A DNA stretch of 64,000 bases. Origin: Halobacillus locisalis (GTDB taxonomy: Bacteria; Bacillota; Bacilli; Bacillales; Halobacillaceae). A program made the translations under genes and the position numbers. The notes under the pieces are model-generated. The model made no database searches, was not told the DNA's origin, and saw only the letters and a list, made by a program, of their open reading frames with translations. The stretch lies in contig NZ_JACEFG010000001.1 in assembly GCF_013694105.1 (NCBI RefSeq), positions 1,240,001-1,304,000 of the forward strand, given 5' to 3'. Below are positions 8,322-17,161 of this stretch, piece after piece (within the stretch, counting starts at the first letter, position 1; every line of letters starts with the position of its first letter).

Positions 8322-8885
8322 TTATTCTTTTGACTTTTTTTGGTCGATTTTAGGTACGTATTCGAAGATCTTACCCGATTCTACAACATGAATAAACTGC
8401 ATCAACCATCGATAATAATTTTGAGCATACTCAAGCCGGGATATATCTTGATCAATCTTCTCACGTAACGCTTCATCTTCTGCTTCGTCTTTTAATTTAA
8501 GTAGTTCTTGGATAGTCTCATCCGCTTCCTCTATGTTCGTTTCTGTATGATGTCTCCAACGACTGCCAAATAAGGAAGTGAAAGACTTGTACCAATCCTC
8601 TTCTGATTTATATAAATCTTTGCGAACGCCTTTTTTAAATGAAGGTTCTACCATTTTCATATCTGACAAGGCACGAACACCTGTCGACATGCTCGTCTTA
8701 CTCATTTCCAGTGCTGACCTCATATCATCCAATGTCATTGGTTGCTCCGAAAAATATAAGACACCATATAGTCGGCCAATCGAAGGCGTAACCCCATATA
8801 AACTCATATTTTTCGCAATCACTTGAATAAATTGTTCGATCGTTTCTTCGTATTTTGTCCATTCTTTACTGTTTGTCTCTGGCAA
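8322..8885 (-). CDS. GbsR/MarR-family transcriptional regulator (paralogue of OpuAR)
   Basis: A 187-residue winged-helix regulator. TLDDMRSALEMSKTSMSTGVRALSDMKMVEPSFKKGVRKDLYKSEEDWYK mirrors the same segment of the protein at 957-1481, placing both in the GbsR/OpcR family linked to choline and osmoprotectant genes. I choose TTG 8885 as start because GGAGGG lies six bases before it; earlier in-frame codons to 8936 lack such a site. No osmoprotectant gene is adjacent: the neighbours are yhaN and yhaM, so its target is probably elsewhere. It interrupts what is a contiguous yhaO-yhaN-yhaM operon in B. subtilis. Confidence 0.85.
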   Translation of the reverse strand: MPETNSKEWTKYEETIEQFIQVIAKNMSLYGVTPSIGRLYGVLYFSEQPMTLDDMRSALEMSKTSMSTGVRALSDMKMVEPSFKKGVRKDLYKSEEDWYKSFTSLFGSRWRHHTETNIEEADETIQELLKLKDEAEDEALREKIDQDISRLEYAQNYYRWLMQFIHVVESGKIFEYVPKIDQKKSKE

Positions 8886-8972
8886 TGGAAACCCTCCAAT
8901 TGCTATTTCCTCGTGTAATCTTAAACATTTTATCATTAATATCTATAATTTGCGACCTTCTCTTACACTTTA

Positions 8973-11852
8973 TTATAGATATTGTACAGAAGATTGCTTA
9001 AAGTAGCGATCAAGATCGTCTCTCCAAGTCATGAGCAATACTTGATGATGAACGGCAACCTCCTCTAAAATCCTGAACATCTCCCCTAACCGCTCTTCAT
9101 CAAAGTGAACGAATGCGTCATCAATTACAAAAGGAAGAGGGGTAGATTCTGCCATCGTTTTTCCTAAGGCAAGCCGTAAAGAAACGTATAGTTGATCTTT
9201 GGTTCCACGTGATAATTCCTCCACATCGAACCATTGAAGATCCTTATGCTCGACAACGACCCGTTCCTCTTCTTTACTAAGATGAATACCTTTGTAATTG
9301 CCACCCGTCAACCGATTGAAATAAATCGCTGCTGAGTCAATGACTTGTGGCAAATACGTATTCTTATATTTTGTTTTCGTCTGATTGAGAAGGTGTAAAG
9401 CGACCTGATAAGTCGCCCACTCCTTAGCCTGTTCTCGAAGTGTGTTACGCTCACTTTCCAACTCATGAAGAGCTGATGAATACTCTTCTGAAGATTCAAG
9501 ATTCGAGATGTCGCTTTTCGTGTCCGCCAACTGTTGCTGAGCACTCCTCAACTGCTCTTCCAAACGTTTTCGCCTTTCGTTTGATTCTTGCAGCCTGATT
9601 CGCACTTCTGTTTCATGTGGGGGATCCTCCCACACGCGGAATAGACCCTGCTCTTCTTCTGACAGCATTCCCTTCACTTGGTGAGTTAGACGATCAATAT
9701 TTTTATCGCGTTCCAATTGAGCTTCATACGCTTTCAACTGTCGATAGAATGCCTCTTCATCACTCACCTGTGCTTGCGAGAAGAGATAATCTCTCTTCTT
9801 TTCAAGGGCATCTAAACGGACTGAAACATCATTGAGGTGCGATTTAGCCTCCTTCAGTTGTTGATCAATCGTATCCCAGTCTTTTCTTAGCTGCTGTTGT
9901 TTATCGAACCAATTCCTTACATAATCAAAGGCAAACGGCATTTGTTGTTCATCCCATTCCCATTTGTTATCACGATAAAACTTTTCCATCAAAGGTTTTA
10001 TTTGATTGATCATCGCACTCTTTTCCATAATGTACTTCTCGATTTGTTCATATTCCATTTGCTTCGATTGAACGCGTGTAAAGAGATGGAAGAGTTTATC
10101 CCAATGGTCAATAGATACCTTGGTTAGAAACGGGTACAATCGTTCTTGCTCTTGAATCGCCATTTCAAACGTGCTCCCTTTTTGGATGAGGGACCGCTTC
10201 TTTTCATCTAACAGAATTTCTTCATGATTGGCTGCTTTCCACTGTTTAACAAGATTAGACCGTTCATATTTCTGCTGCTCATAATTGTGGAGTTTCTTCT
10301 TCCATTCTTCAATACTCAGGGGTTGATTCTGCTGCGGGAGTGGTTTCTCAGACGACTGTGCATGTGACCTTACCGCCCCTACAATCGGAAGCAAAGCTAA
10401 CACACTTGCAAGTATTCCGTAGAACATTTCATTGGTTAACACCGTGATCAGCCAACCGATCATGATAAAGAGACCAGCTAGCAAACTGTACGTGATCCTT
10501 CGGTGGTTCCACACGATTGCCGAATGTCCAGCGGGCATGTTTTCTTTATGAAGGGTCTCTTCTATTTGACGTTGTATTTGATAGGCTTCATTCTCGTCCA
10601 TCATATCTGTTTCAAGTGAATGGATTTGATCTGATAAGCTTTCCTTTTCTCCCCTCAGGCGAGATTCCTGATCGGTCAGTTGTTCTTCTTCCGTATTCAG
10701 AATTCTGGATTCTTCTTGTAACGACCTCCACGTATCTTCTAAATGAAAAGGAAACGTAAACTCGGTTAATTCTTCGGCATTCAACCCAATATCTAAATGG
10801 GATAATTCTTCAAGAACCTGACTTCTCAGTTGTTCAGCTCTCTGATGCAAGTTATCCATTTCATGAACTGCACGGCCGTACTCCTGCTCTTGCTTCAGCA
10901 GTTTACCAGCACGCGAGAATAGCTGTTCTTCGGCTATTTTGTTCACTAAAGATTCTCGTTTCAGTTTTATTGTTTCAATTTGGGAAGATACAAGGTGCGC
11001 TTCACTTTCAAGAGGAAGGATCGCTTCTTTTAATTGCTGATCACGCATACGACCTTCTTCAGGAAAAACGACACGTGTGGATTCCATATCTTTATATTGA
11101 TGATACTCCGTAAGTATAGGCAACGCCTTTTGCAATTGCTCATAGCTATATTGTTCCCTATATAAGGAATAAATTTCACTTTCTGCTCTTGCGATTTGCG
11201 CTTCTTTTTCTTTTTTCAACTCCGATAAAGACTCGTAATGGATTACCTCAGCTTGTTTAGTTATCCGCTCTTGATTCAATTCATCTACTCGATGTAACTG
11301 CTGGTTGATGATTGGTTTCCTGCCTTTGGGCCTGAAACGATCGTTCACATTTTTCATCAACCATTTTTCCGTTTGGTAAATATGGTCAGACCCGGTAAGC
11401 CCTATATTCAGCAATACTTCTCCTAATTCATGACCGTCGATTTGACGGAGCTTTAATAAGTCTGCTGCTGTAAAGCTGAAAATCGATTCAAATACAGTTC
11501 GGTTCATACCTGATAAATGATTGTTAAGCCAGTCCTCCCCGTATTCTTCGCCATTCGATAAACGACACACAACCTCTCCGCCCCTAAGATCATCAACGCG
11601 CTCCAATGTTACTCGACCGAATCCCTCTAATTGAACGACAAGCAGCCCTCCTAAAGCTCCACCCGTTTTCGGTCTGTAAAACTCCCTCTGCTTTGGGGAT
11701 AATCCAAATAAGACATACAAAATAAAGAGGTGGACGGTCGATTTCCCCGCCTCATTTTTACCAGATATAATCGTTAGTGGCTTGTCATCGAAAGCAAACG
11801 TTTGGTCTTTCCATTTTCCGAACCCATAAATTTTCGCTTCCATGATTCTCAT
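8973..11852 (-). CDS. yhaN: SbcC/RecN-like AAA ATPase YhaN (partner of nuclease YhaO)
   Basis: A 959-residue SMC-like ATPase. The N-terminus has the P-loop GKNEAGKSTV (about residues 33-42); long coiled-coil arms follow, interrupted near residues 460-505 by two adjacent hydrophobic segments (RITYSLLAGLFIMIGWLITV and ILASVLALLPIVGAV) that look like membrane helices, as in other YhaN proteins. The C-terminus has the ABC signature ELSRGTKDQLYVSLRLAL and Walker B LPFVIDDAFVHFD. With YhaO it is expected to form an SbcCD/Mre11-Rad50-like DNA end-processing complex. The start ATG overlaps the yhaO stop as ATGA, implying translational coupling. Confidence 0.93.
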   Translation of the reverse strand: MRIMEAKIYGFGKWKDQTFAFDDKPLTIISGKNEAGKSTVHLFILYVLFGLSPKQREFYRPKTGGALGGLLVVQLEGFGRVTLERVDDLRGGEVVCRLSNGEEYGEDWLNNHLSGMNRTVFESIFSFTAADLLKLRQIDGHELGEVLLNIGLTGSDHIYQTEKWLMKNVNDRFRPKGRKPIINQQLHRVDELNQERITKQAEVIHYESLSELKKEKEAQIARAESEIYSLYREQYSYEQLQKALPILTEYHQYKDMESTRVVFPEEGRMRDQQLKEAILPLESEAHLVSSQIETIKLKRESLVNKIAEEQLFSRAGKLLKQEQEYGRAVHEMDNLHQRAEQLRSQVLEELSHLDIGLNAEELTEFTFPFHLEDTWRSLQEESRILNTEEEQLTDQESRLRGEKESLSDQIHSLETDMMDENEAYQIQRQIEETLHKENMPAGHSAIVWNHRRITYSLLAGLFIMIGWLITVLTNEMFYGILASVLALLPIVGAVRSHAQSSEKPLPQQNQPLSIEEWKKKLHNYEQQKYERSNLVKQWKAANHEEILLDEKKRSLIQKGSTFEMAIQEQERLYPFLTKVSIDHWDKLFHLFTRVQSKQMEYEQIEKYIMEKSAMINQIKPLMEKFYRDNKWEWDEQQMPFAFDYVRNWFDKQQQLRKDWDTIDQQLKEAKSHLNDVSVRLDALEKKRDYLFSQAQVSDEEAFYRQLKAYEAQLERDKNIDRLTHQVKGMLSEEEQGLFRVWEDPPHETEVRIRLQESNERRKRLEEQLRSAQQQLADTKSDISNLESSEEYSSALHELESERNTLREQAKEWATYQVALHLLNQTKTKYKNTYLPQVIDSAAIYFNRLTGGNYKGIHLSKEEERVVVEHKDLQWFDVEELSRGTKDQLYVSLRLALGKTMAESTPLPFVIDDAFVHFDEERLGEMFRILEEVAVHHQVLLMTWRDDLDRYFKQSSVQYL

Positions 11853-13096
11853 GTCGATGATTCCTCTTTTGCTATCAGTTTTTCAATCGCTATCGTCTTA
11901 GCTTGCTTCAGAATGTCACGTTTTTCATCCTCAGATAGCTCTTCTACATACCTAGTCACTTTGCGGTTTTCCATTAATGGAGATAACCATTCTTGAAGCT
12001 GATCGTCCGTAATTTGTTCCGCTTCATGTAATAAAGCACCGGTAAAATGTTGGCCTTGTTTCAATTCGTCTTCATCCCATGAAGGGCGGTCTGAAATGTG
12101 TACCGTATCAATCCATACCCAATGATCCGAGAAACTCTCCGATTCATTCACGACCCCGATCCATTCCTCCAGTACCCCTGACATTCTCCACCTGTTCAAC
12201 AAACCAGATGTAGAGTGCAACTCCAGATCCAGCATGACAGGACAGTCTGTCTTCAGCGATTGTTTGGCTTCCTCAAACTTTCCTTCGAGCTCATCAGGCG
12301 ATTCGAGATGAGTACAATCTACAGTAGTACGTTCATACACAAAGGCATGCAGAGGGAGGAAGGTCTGCTTTGAATGACTCTGATTCAAATCTACAACGTA
12401 ACAACCTTTTGCTCCACTTTCTTTCCTGGAACGCCCCTGAATGTTTCCGGGGTAAATGACAGGTGGATCTTGCGATAAGGTTTGTTTTTTATGAATATGG
12501 CCAAGCGCCCAATAATCCATTTGCTTTTTATACATCTCTTCTACTAAGAATGGGGCGTAGACATCGTGGTCCGTGTTGCTTTCTAAGCTTCCATGCAGCA
12601 TCGCGATGTGTAGAGGTGCTCCGCTCATTTTTTCATATTGCTCTACCTTCCGCTCCGTCACACGTTTGTCTTCGTAACTAAATCCATAAATTCGAGCAGC
12701 CGCTTCTCCATTCTTGTAAAACACAAAGCTTTCTATGTCTCCGGATTTGAAAATATGTACGTTCGGAGGAAACTCAATCGGATACTTCGCTCCATTTATG
12801 TAGTCATGATTTCCATAAGATAAGAAAACGTCAATCCCTTCTTCCTCAAGCTTGGCAAAGCCATGACGCAAATGTACTTGGGCCTGTAAGCTTCGTAGTT
12901 CTTCATCATATAAGTCCCCGACAATCAATACGAAATCCACTGACCAGTTTATGGCTTCCTCAATAAGACGGTCAAACGCTTCAAATGTGCTCGAGCGTAG
13001 TTGATCGAGCAATTCTGAAGGAAGGTTTTTCTTTGTCTTGAATAGACTATCCAAGTGCAGATCTGCACTATGTATAAAGCGTATGCTCTCCTGCAT
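11849..13096 (-). CDS. yhaO: DNA repair metallophosphoesterase YhaO (SbcD/Mre11-like)
   Basis: A 415-residue calcineurin-like phosphoesterase. The metal-binding motifs run in order: HSADLHLDS (residues 9-17), VGDLYDEE (60s), SYGNHDY (90s), MLHGSLESNTDHD and ALGHIHKKQ. This is the Mre11/SbcD nuclease arrangement, so it should nick or resect DNA ends together with YhaN. ATG 13096 follows GGAGGGG. A LexA-like site lies 54 bp upstream, consistent with the yhaO-yhaN-yhaM group being SOS-controlled in B. subtilis. Confidence 0.94.
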   Translation of the reverse strand: MQESIRFIHSADLHLDSLFKTKKNLPSELLDQLRSSTFEAFDRLIEEAINWSVDFVLIVGDLYDEELRSLQAQVHLRHGFAKLEEEGIDVFLSYGNHDYINGAKYPIEFPPNVHIFKSGDIESFVFYKNGEAAARIYGFSYEDKRVTERKVEQYEKMSGAPLHIAMLHGSLESNTDHDVYAPFLVEEMYKKQMDYWALGHIHKKQTLSQDPPVIYPGNIQGRSRKESGAKGCYVVDLNQSHSKQTFLPLHAFVYERTTVDCTHLESPDELEGKFEEAKQSLKTDCPVMLDLELHSTSGLLNRWRMSGVLEEWIGVVNESESFSDHWVWIDTVHISDRPSWDEDELKQGQHFTGALLHEAEQITDDQLQEWLSPLMENRKVTRYVEELSEDEKRDILKQAKTIAIEKLIAKEESST

Positions 13097-13149
13097 GTTC
13101 TACCCCTCCGACGCTTTCATTTTGTCTTCATTTTAACAAAAACAGCGTA

Positions 13150-13163
13150 CGAATGCACGTTCG
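13150..13163. promoter_or_regulatory. LexA (DinR)-like operator upstream of yhaO
   Basis: CGAATGCACGTTCG differs at one position from the Gram-positive LexA box CGAAC-N4-GTTCG. It lies 54 bp before the yhaO start. Confidence 0.6.
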
Positions 13164-13214
13164 GTCAAATCCGTTTTTCTCGCCCCACTTCACACTTGAT
13201 CTTCTAATATAGAA

Positions 13215-13250
13215 AAAGCCACGTTCAAAATACTAGGAACGTGGCTTTCT
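13215..13250 (-). terminator. Intrinsic terminator after yhaP
   Basis: AAAGCCACGTTC / GAACGTGGCTTT stem with a 10-base loop, followed on the minus strand by TTTTTC. Confidence 0.92.
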
Positions 13251-13260
13251 AAACTCGTAT

Positions 13261-14511
13261 TTAACTCTCTCTTTTAGATAGTTGGAGTGCTGCTTTTATA
13301 TCTTTTAATGATGAAGATTTCCCGTACATCAATACACCGCCCCGGTAAATTTTTGCCCCAATATAACCGAGCAGGCCGATGGACACGACCATAATGGCAA
13401 TCGATAATGCAATCTCCCATACGGCAATCTCGAGCATACCTACCCTCAAGAACATAATTAAAGGAGTAAAGAACGGGAAATAAGAAGAAACCGTAACAAA
13501 CGGTGCATCTGGTGCACTTAAACCGAATACAGCAATCATAAACGCGGCGACAACGAGAAGTGTCATCGGAACCATCAGTTGTTGTGCATCCTCCAGACGA
13601 CTGACCAACGAACCGAGCGTAGCCGCCAACGTTGCATAAAGTAAATAACCTAAGATAAAGAAAACAGCTGCAAATGCAATCGTGGTTGGATCGATATTCG
13701 TCAATCCGAACGTTTCTAGGACAGATCCGTCTGACATCCGTTCACTTTGACTCAGCGAAACATACCCAACGAGCACAAAAATCGAAAACTGTGTAATGCC
13801 TAACAGAGCGATCCCCGATATTTTGGCAAACATCTGCGAAACGGGGGATACGCTGGAAATAAGGATTTCCATAACACGGCTCGACTTCTCTGTCGCCACT
13901 TCAGTTGCAATCATGTTTCCATACATCAAGACAGAAATATACATGAAGAAAAGCATAATATAGACGATGCCACGTGTCTGGTTCAATTCCTCTTCCGACT
14001 TAGCTTTTTCCTCTAATGCCACCAATTTGAAATTCACCGGAGCCGTAATTTGTTGCAACACATTCGCTTCTACTTCTGCACGCTCTGTCGCCTCTGAGAC
14101 TTTCAATTGCTGAACCGCTTGCCTGACCACTTCACTCGTAGATGTATTGGCAATTTGGTTAGCATAGTAAGTCGCTTGAGGTAACTCATCTTCTCCTTCT
14201 TCCAAGGCAACCACGGATTGATAGTTCCCTTCTTCCACTTCACTTTTCGCCTCTTCGATCGTGCCTTCATATGGTTCTATCAAGAGATCCTCATTCGAAG
14301 AGAGTATCTGACTTATGCGGTCTGTCCATTGCTCCTGTTCAGACTTCACCAGGATGATTTCCTGATCATCCCCGCTGAACGTTTCGATTATCGTTTGAAT
14401 ATTAGATACGACGAGTATGAGAGCAATTGTGATTATACTTGTAATGATAAAGGACTTGGACTTCACTCGGTTTGCATACGTATGTCTTAAAATAGTAAAA
14501 AACTTATTCAT
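13261..14511 (-). CDS. yhaP: ABC-2 type exporter permease YhaP (NatB-like)
   Basis: A 416-residue permease. One N-terminal helix (about 20-42) is followed by a long extracellular domain (about 45-185), then five more helices in the second half, the usual NatB/ABC-2 layout. It overlaps the end of the ATPase gene yhaQ by 8 bp, so the two are translationally coupled and surely form one transporter. NatAB exports sodium in B. subtilis; the substrate of YhaPQ is not established, though sodium or drug export is plausible in a salt-adapted host. Confidence 0.92.
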   Translation of the reverse strand: MNKFFTILRHTYANRVKSKSFIITSIITIALILVVSNIQTIIETFSGDDQEIILVKSEQEQWTDRISQILSSNEDLLIEPYEGTIEEAKSEVEEGNYQSVVALEEGEDELPQATYYANQIANTSTSEVVRQAVQQLKVSEATERAEVEANVLQQITAPVNFKLVALEEKAKSEEELNQTRGIVYIMLFFMYISVLMYGNMIATEVATEKSSRVMEILISSVSPVSQMFAKISGIALLGITQFSIFVLVGYVSLSQSERMSDGSVLETFGLTNIDPTTIAFAAVFFILGYLLYATLAATLGSLVSRLEDAQQLMVPMTLLVVAAFMIAVFGLSAPDAPFVTVSSYFPFFTPLIMFLRVGMLEIAVWEIALSIAIMVVSIGLLGYIGAKIYRGGVLMYGKSSSLKDIKAALQLSKRES

Positions 14512-15403
14512 AAGATGCCCCTACTTTCTCAATAAAAATATCATTTAATGTAGGTTCCTCTATATCGAAGGTACGCACAAATCCTTTACCGTGGAGGTTT
14601 TCAAATACTTCTTGAGACACCTCTTCCGTTTCGATTTGCAACTGACAGCCTTCCATCAGTTTTTTATACTTCGTTACCCCTTGAATTCCTTCTAAATAGG
14701 ACGTATCGAAATCAGCAACGATGCGAATGTTTTTCTTACCAAACGAGCGCTTGATTTCTTTTAATCCTCCATGGACTACTGGCTTCCCTTTATGCATGAT
14801 GCAGAGATTCTCACACAACTCTTCGACATGCTCCATACGGTGTGAAGAGAAAACAATCGACGTTCCCCGTTCTTTCAATTCAATGACGGCATCCTTCAAC
14901 ATTTCTACATTGACAGGATCAAGTCCTGAGAAGGGTTCATCTAGAATCAACAATTTCGGTTTATGTAACACAGCAGAGATGAACTGGATTTTCTGTTGAT
15001 TTCCTTTTGATAGTTCTTCGACTTTCTTATGCTTATATTCCGGTACCTTGAAGCGTTCCAGCCAATAATCGATTTCTTTAATAGAATCCGCCTTCTCCAT
15101 TCCTCGGAGCTTCGCAAGGTAGACGAGTTGTTCTTGTACTTTTAACTTCGGATACAGTCCTCTTTCTTCAGGTAAATAACCAATTAAGTGACTTTGTTCA
15201 TATCCGATCTGTCCATTATTCCAAGTAATCGTACCGTTACTTTGATCGATCAATCCTAAAATCATTCGAAATGTTGTCGTTTTCCCCGCTCCATTCGCTC
15301 CTAAGAAACCAAAGATTTGTTTCTCTGGTATTTCTAAAGACAAGTGATCGACAGCTGTAAATGACCCGAATGTTTTACTTACTTCTTGTAATTGTAGCGT
15401 CAT
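14504..15403 (-). CDS. yhaQ: ABC transporter ATP-binding protein YhaQ
   Basis: A 299-residue ATPase of the NatA type. Walker A GANGAGKTT (about residues 35-43), signature LSKGNQQKIQFISAV, Walker B LLILDEPFSGLDP and the H-loop in VFSSHRM are all present. The C-terminal 80 residues are the extra domain typical of exporter ATPases. It is first in a two-gene unit with yhaP, sharing an 8-bp overlap. Upstream, a perfect AT-rich palindrome ACTTTTTTAAAAAAGT (15457-15472) lies in the divergent gap with yhzC. Confidence 0.94.
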   Translation of the reverse strand: MTLQLQEVSKTFGSFTAVDHLSLEIPEKQIFGFLGANGAGKTTTFRMILGLIDQSNGTITWNNGQIGYEQSHLIGYLPEERGLYPKLKVQEQLVYLAKLRGMEKADSIKEIDYWLERFKVPEYKHKKVEELSKGNQQKIQFISAVLHKPKLLILDEPFSGLDPVNVEMLKDAVIELKERGTSIVFSSHRMEHVEELCENLCIMHKGKPVVHGGLKEIKRSFGKKNIRIVADFDTSYLEGIQGVTKYKKLMEGCQLQIETEEVSQEVFENLHGKGFVRTFDIEEPTLNDIFIEKVGASYE

Positions 15404-15547
15404 GGTTTACTCTCCCCCTCTTTTCATACTTACGGTTCACCTCATGTAGATGTTTCACTTTTTTAAAAAAGTTTACCTGCACAGGCAGGAGATTGCCATA
15501 GTAAAGCGAATGTAGAGAAATGAACATCTATTCAGGAGGGAACTGCT

Positions 15548-15733
15548 TTGAAAACTTATTTTCTTACCGTATTTGAAAAAGATGGAACAAACGTCCTTGA
15601 TGAAACCTTCGAGGCAGAGCACGATGACCAAGCTAAAGAAATTGGCACTCAAAAATTAGAGGAAAAGGGATTCAGCGAACACACACACCGTTGCGTCGCA
15701 CCAAATGGTCATCTCGTTTTATTTCATCGCTAA
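15548..15733 (+). CDS. yhzC: YhzC-like small protein
   Basis: A 61-residue soluble protein, MKTYFLTVFEKDGTNVLDE..., predicted as a small alpha/beta fold. It begins at TTG 15548 with AGGAGGGA ten bases upstream. The size, the opening sequence and the position between yhaQ and yhaR point to the YhzC family; no function is known. A bidirectional terminator separates it from yhaR. Confidence 0.7.
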   Translation: MKTYFLTVFEKDGTNVLDETFEAEHDDQAKEIGTQKLEEKGFSEHTHRCVAPNGHLVLFHR

Positions 15734-15760
15734 ATGTAACCATACTATTCTTATAATGAA

Positions 15761-15796
15761 AAGAGGACCAAGCGTAACAGTGCTTGGCCCTCTTCT
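15761..15796. terminator. Bidirectional terminator between yhzC and yhaR
   Basis: AAGAGGACCAAGC / GCTTGGCCCTCTT stem with a short loop. Confidence 0.85.
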
Positions 15797-15829
15797 TGTT
15801 CGTCGAATATATCGAGAAAGTCCTACCCC

Positions 15830-16600
15830 TCATTTTCCCCTGAAGTCAGGCACACGTTTTTCCATAAACGCGTGAACTCCTTCTCTATGGTCTTCTGTTT
15901 TTCTCAACTCCCATTGCGTAACGCGCTCTCTTGATAAGTAATTTAACAACTGGTCGAGTCCATGCTGATGATAGATGTTCTTTGTCGCAATCATGGATTG
16001 AAGGGGTTTTCGGCTCCACTTCGTAGCAAGTTGCTCTGCTTCATCTTGAACGGATCCTTGAACGACAATATCAATCAATTTCAAATCATAAGCTTCTTTA
16101 GCTGTAAGCTGCTGCCCTTGCCAAGCGAATTGTTTAGCTTGTTGAGTTCCTAAGCGCTGCTCTAACCAGAAATGTCCTCCTCCATCAGGAGCTAGACCAA
16201 TACCAATAAAATTCATAGAAATCTTCGCATTCACTTCTGCCATTACATAATCTGCGGCTAATGCAATGCTCAACCCCAACCCCACAACAGGTCCATGAAC
16301 AGCAGAAATGACAACTTTCGGCATGGAATACAGCGTTATGACAATAGATTCGATATGATTCATCACTTGTTCATACGTACTCGAGTCCCCAATTTCCCTC
16401 ATCATAGCCAGGTCTCCCCCAGCACAAAAACCATCGCCTTCACCAGAAAGCACAACAACTTGACCAGGCATTTCTTGAACAGCTTGAACGGCTTCAGCGA
16501 ATTCTTTTAACATCTCTGCATTCAACGCGTTGTATTTCCCACCACGCGCAATCTTTAAATGAATCATGTTTTCCTTTTCTTCTATTGTAAAGAACTTCAT
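15830..16600 (-). CDS. yhaR: Enoyl-CoA hydratase/isomerase family protein YhaR
   Basis: A 256-residue crotonase-fold protein. The oxyanion-hole elements are visible: GGKYNALNAEML near residue 20 and GFCAGGDLAMM near residue 58-68, then AVHGPVVGLGLSIALAADYV around 98-117. In the catalytic region it has NFIGIGLAPDGGGHFWLEQRLG, in which an Asp occupies the position of the second catalytic Glu and the first is not obvious, so it may be an isomerase or thioester hydrolase rather than a true hydratase. Context matches B. subtilis yhaR. The substrate is unknown. Confidence 0.88.
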   Translation of the reverse strand: MKFFTIEEKENMIHLKIARGGKYNALNAEMLKEFAEAVQAVQEMPGQVVVLSGEGDGFCAGGDLAMMREIGDSSTYEQVMNHIESIVITLYSMPKVVISAVHGPVVGLGLSIALAADYVMAEVNAKISMNFIGIGLAPDGGGHFWLEQRLGTQQAKQFAWQGQQLTAKEAYDLKLIDIVVQGSVQDEAEQLATKWSRKPLQSMIATKNIYHQHGLDQLLNYLSRERVTQWELRKTEDHREGVHAFMEKRVPDFRGK

Positions 16601-16684
16601 ACGATTACCCCTTTATCGAAAAATGTACTACCCTCTTCTTTCTCGATTTGGAAGAACATTTCCTGCTAAATTTCGTCAATAAAA

Positions 16685-16710
16685 AAAGCTGCCTACAAAA
16701 GGCAGCTTTC
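16685..16710 (-). terminator. Intrinsic terminator after yheA
   Basis: AAAGCTGCCT / AGGCAGCTTT stem, followed on the minus strand by a seven-T run. Confidence 0.93.
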
Positions 16711-16718
16711 TATACGCT

Positions 16719-17078
16719 TTATTGTTGTGGTTCTTCCGGGTTACCGTACAGCTCTTCAAGAGGCTTCGTGATGATACGGCTAACATCGTTGATGACCGTA
16801 TTCAAACGTTGCTCTTCTTCCATAAGCTTAGAAATTTCAGGGTGTTGTTGAACAAGTTCCACGACTTTACGCGCTTGTTCTACTTCCTCTTCAGAAATTT
16901 CTTCGCCCTGCATTTGTTTCTGTTGAAGCGTCATTTGTGTTTGACGGAAATCGTCGAACATTTTTTTAGCCGCTTCGTCATTCATAACGTTCTCATAAGC
17001 CTCTTTCAGACCTGTGAATTCCTCGCTATTTCGAATCGCTTTTTCTAAGTCATATGCGTGATCATAAATATTTGCCAT
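16719..17078 (-). CDS. yheA: YlbF/YmcA-like protein YheA (DUF964)
   Basis: A 119-residue all-helical protein of the YlbF/YmcA (Com_YlbF) family. The segment SEEFTGLKEAYENVMNDEAAKKMFDDFRQTQMTLQQKQMQGEEISEEE is the conserved coiled core. YlbF and YmcA act in a complex that affects RNase Y activity and sporulation; YheA itself has no assigned role. I start at ATG 17078, after TTAGGAGG; the frame extends upstream but without a ribosome binding site. It is followed by its own terminator and lies downstream of yheB, as in B. subtilis. Confidence 0.9.
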   Translation of the reverse strand: MANIYDHAYDLEKAIRNSEEFTGLKEAYENVMNDEAAKKMFDDFRQTQMTLQQKQMQGEEISEEEVEQARKVVELVQQHPEISKLMEEEQRLNTVINDVSRIITKPLEELYGNPEEPQQ

Positions 17079-17161
17079 AAGATAAGAACCTCCTAAAGTT
17101 TCGTTCTGTGACTCCATTAAACACTATAACAAACTCAAGAGTTCATGTATAGGAATGCCCA

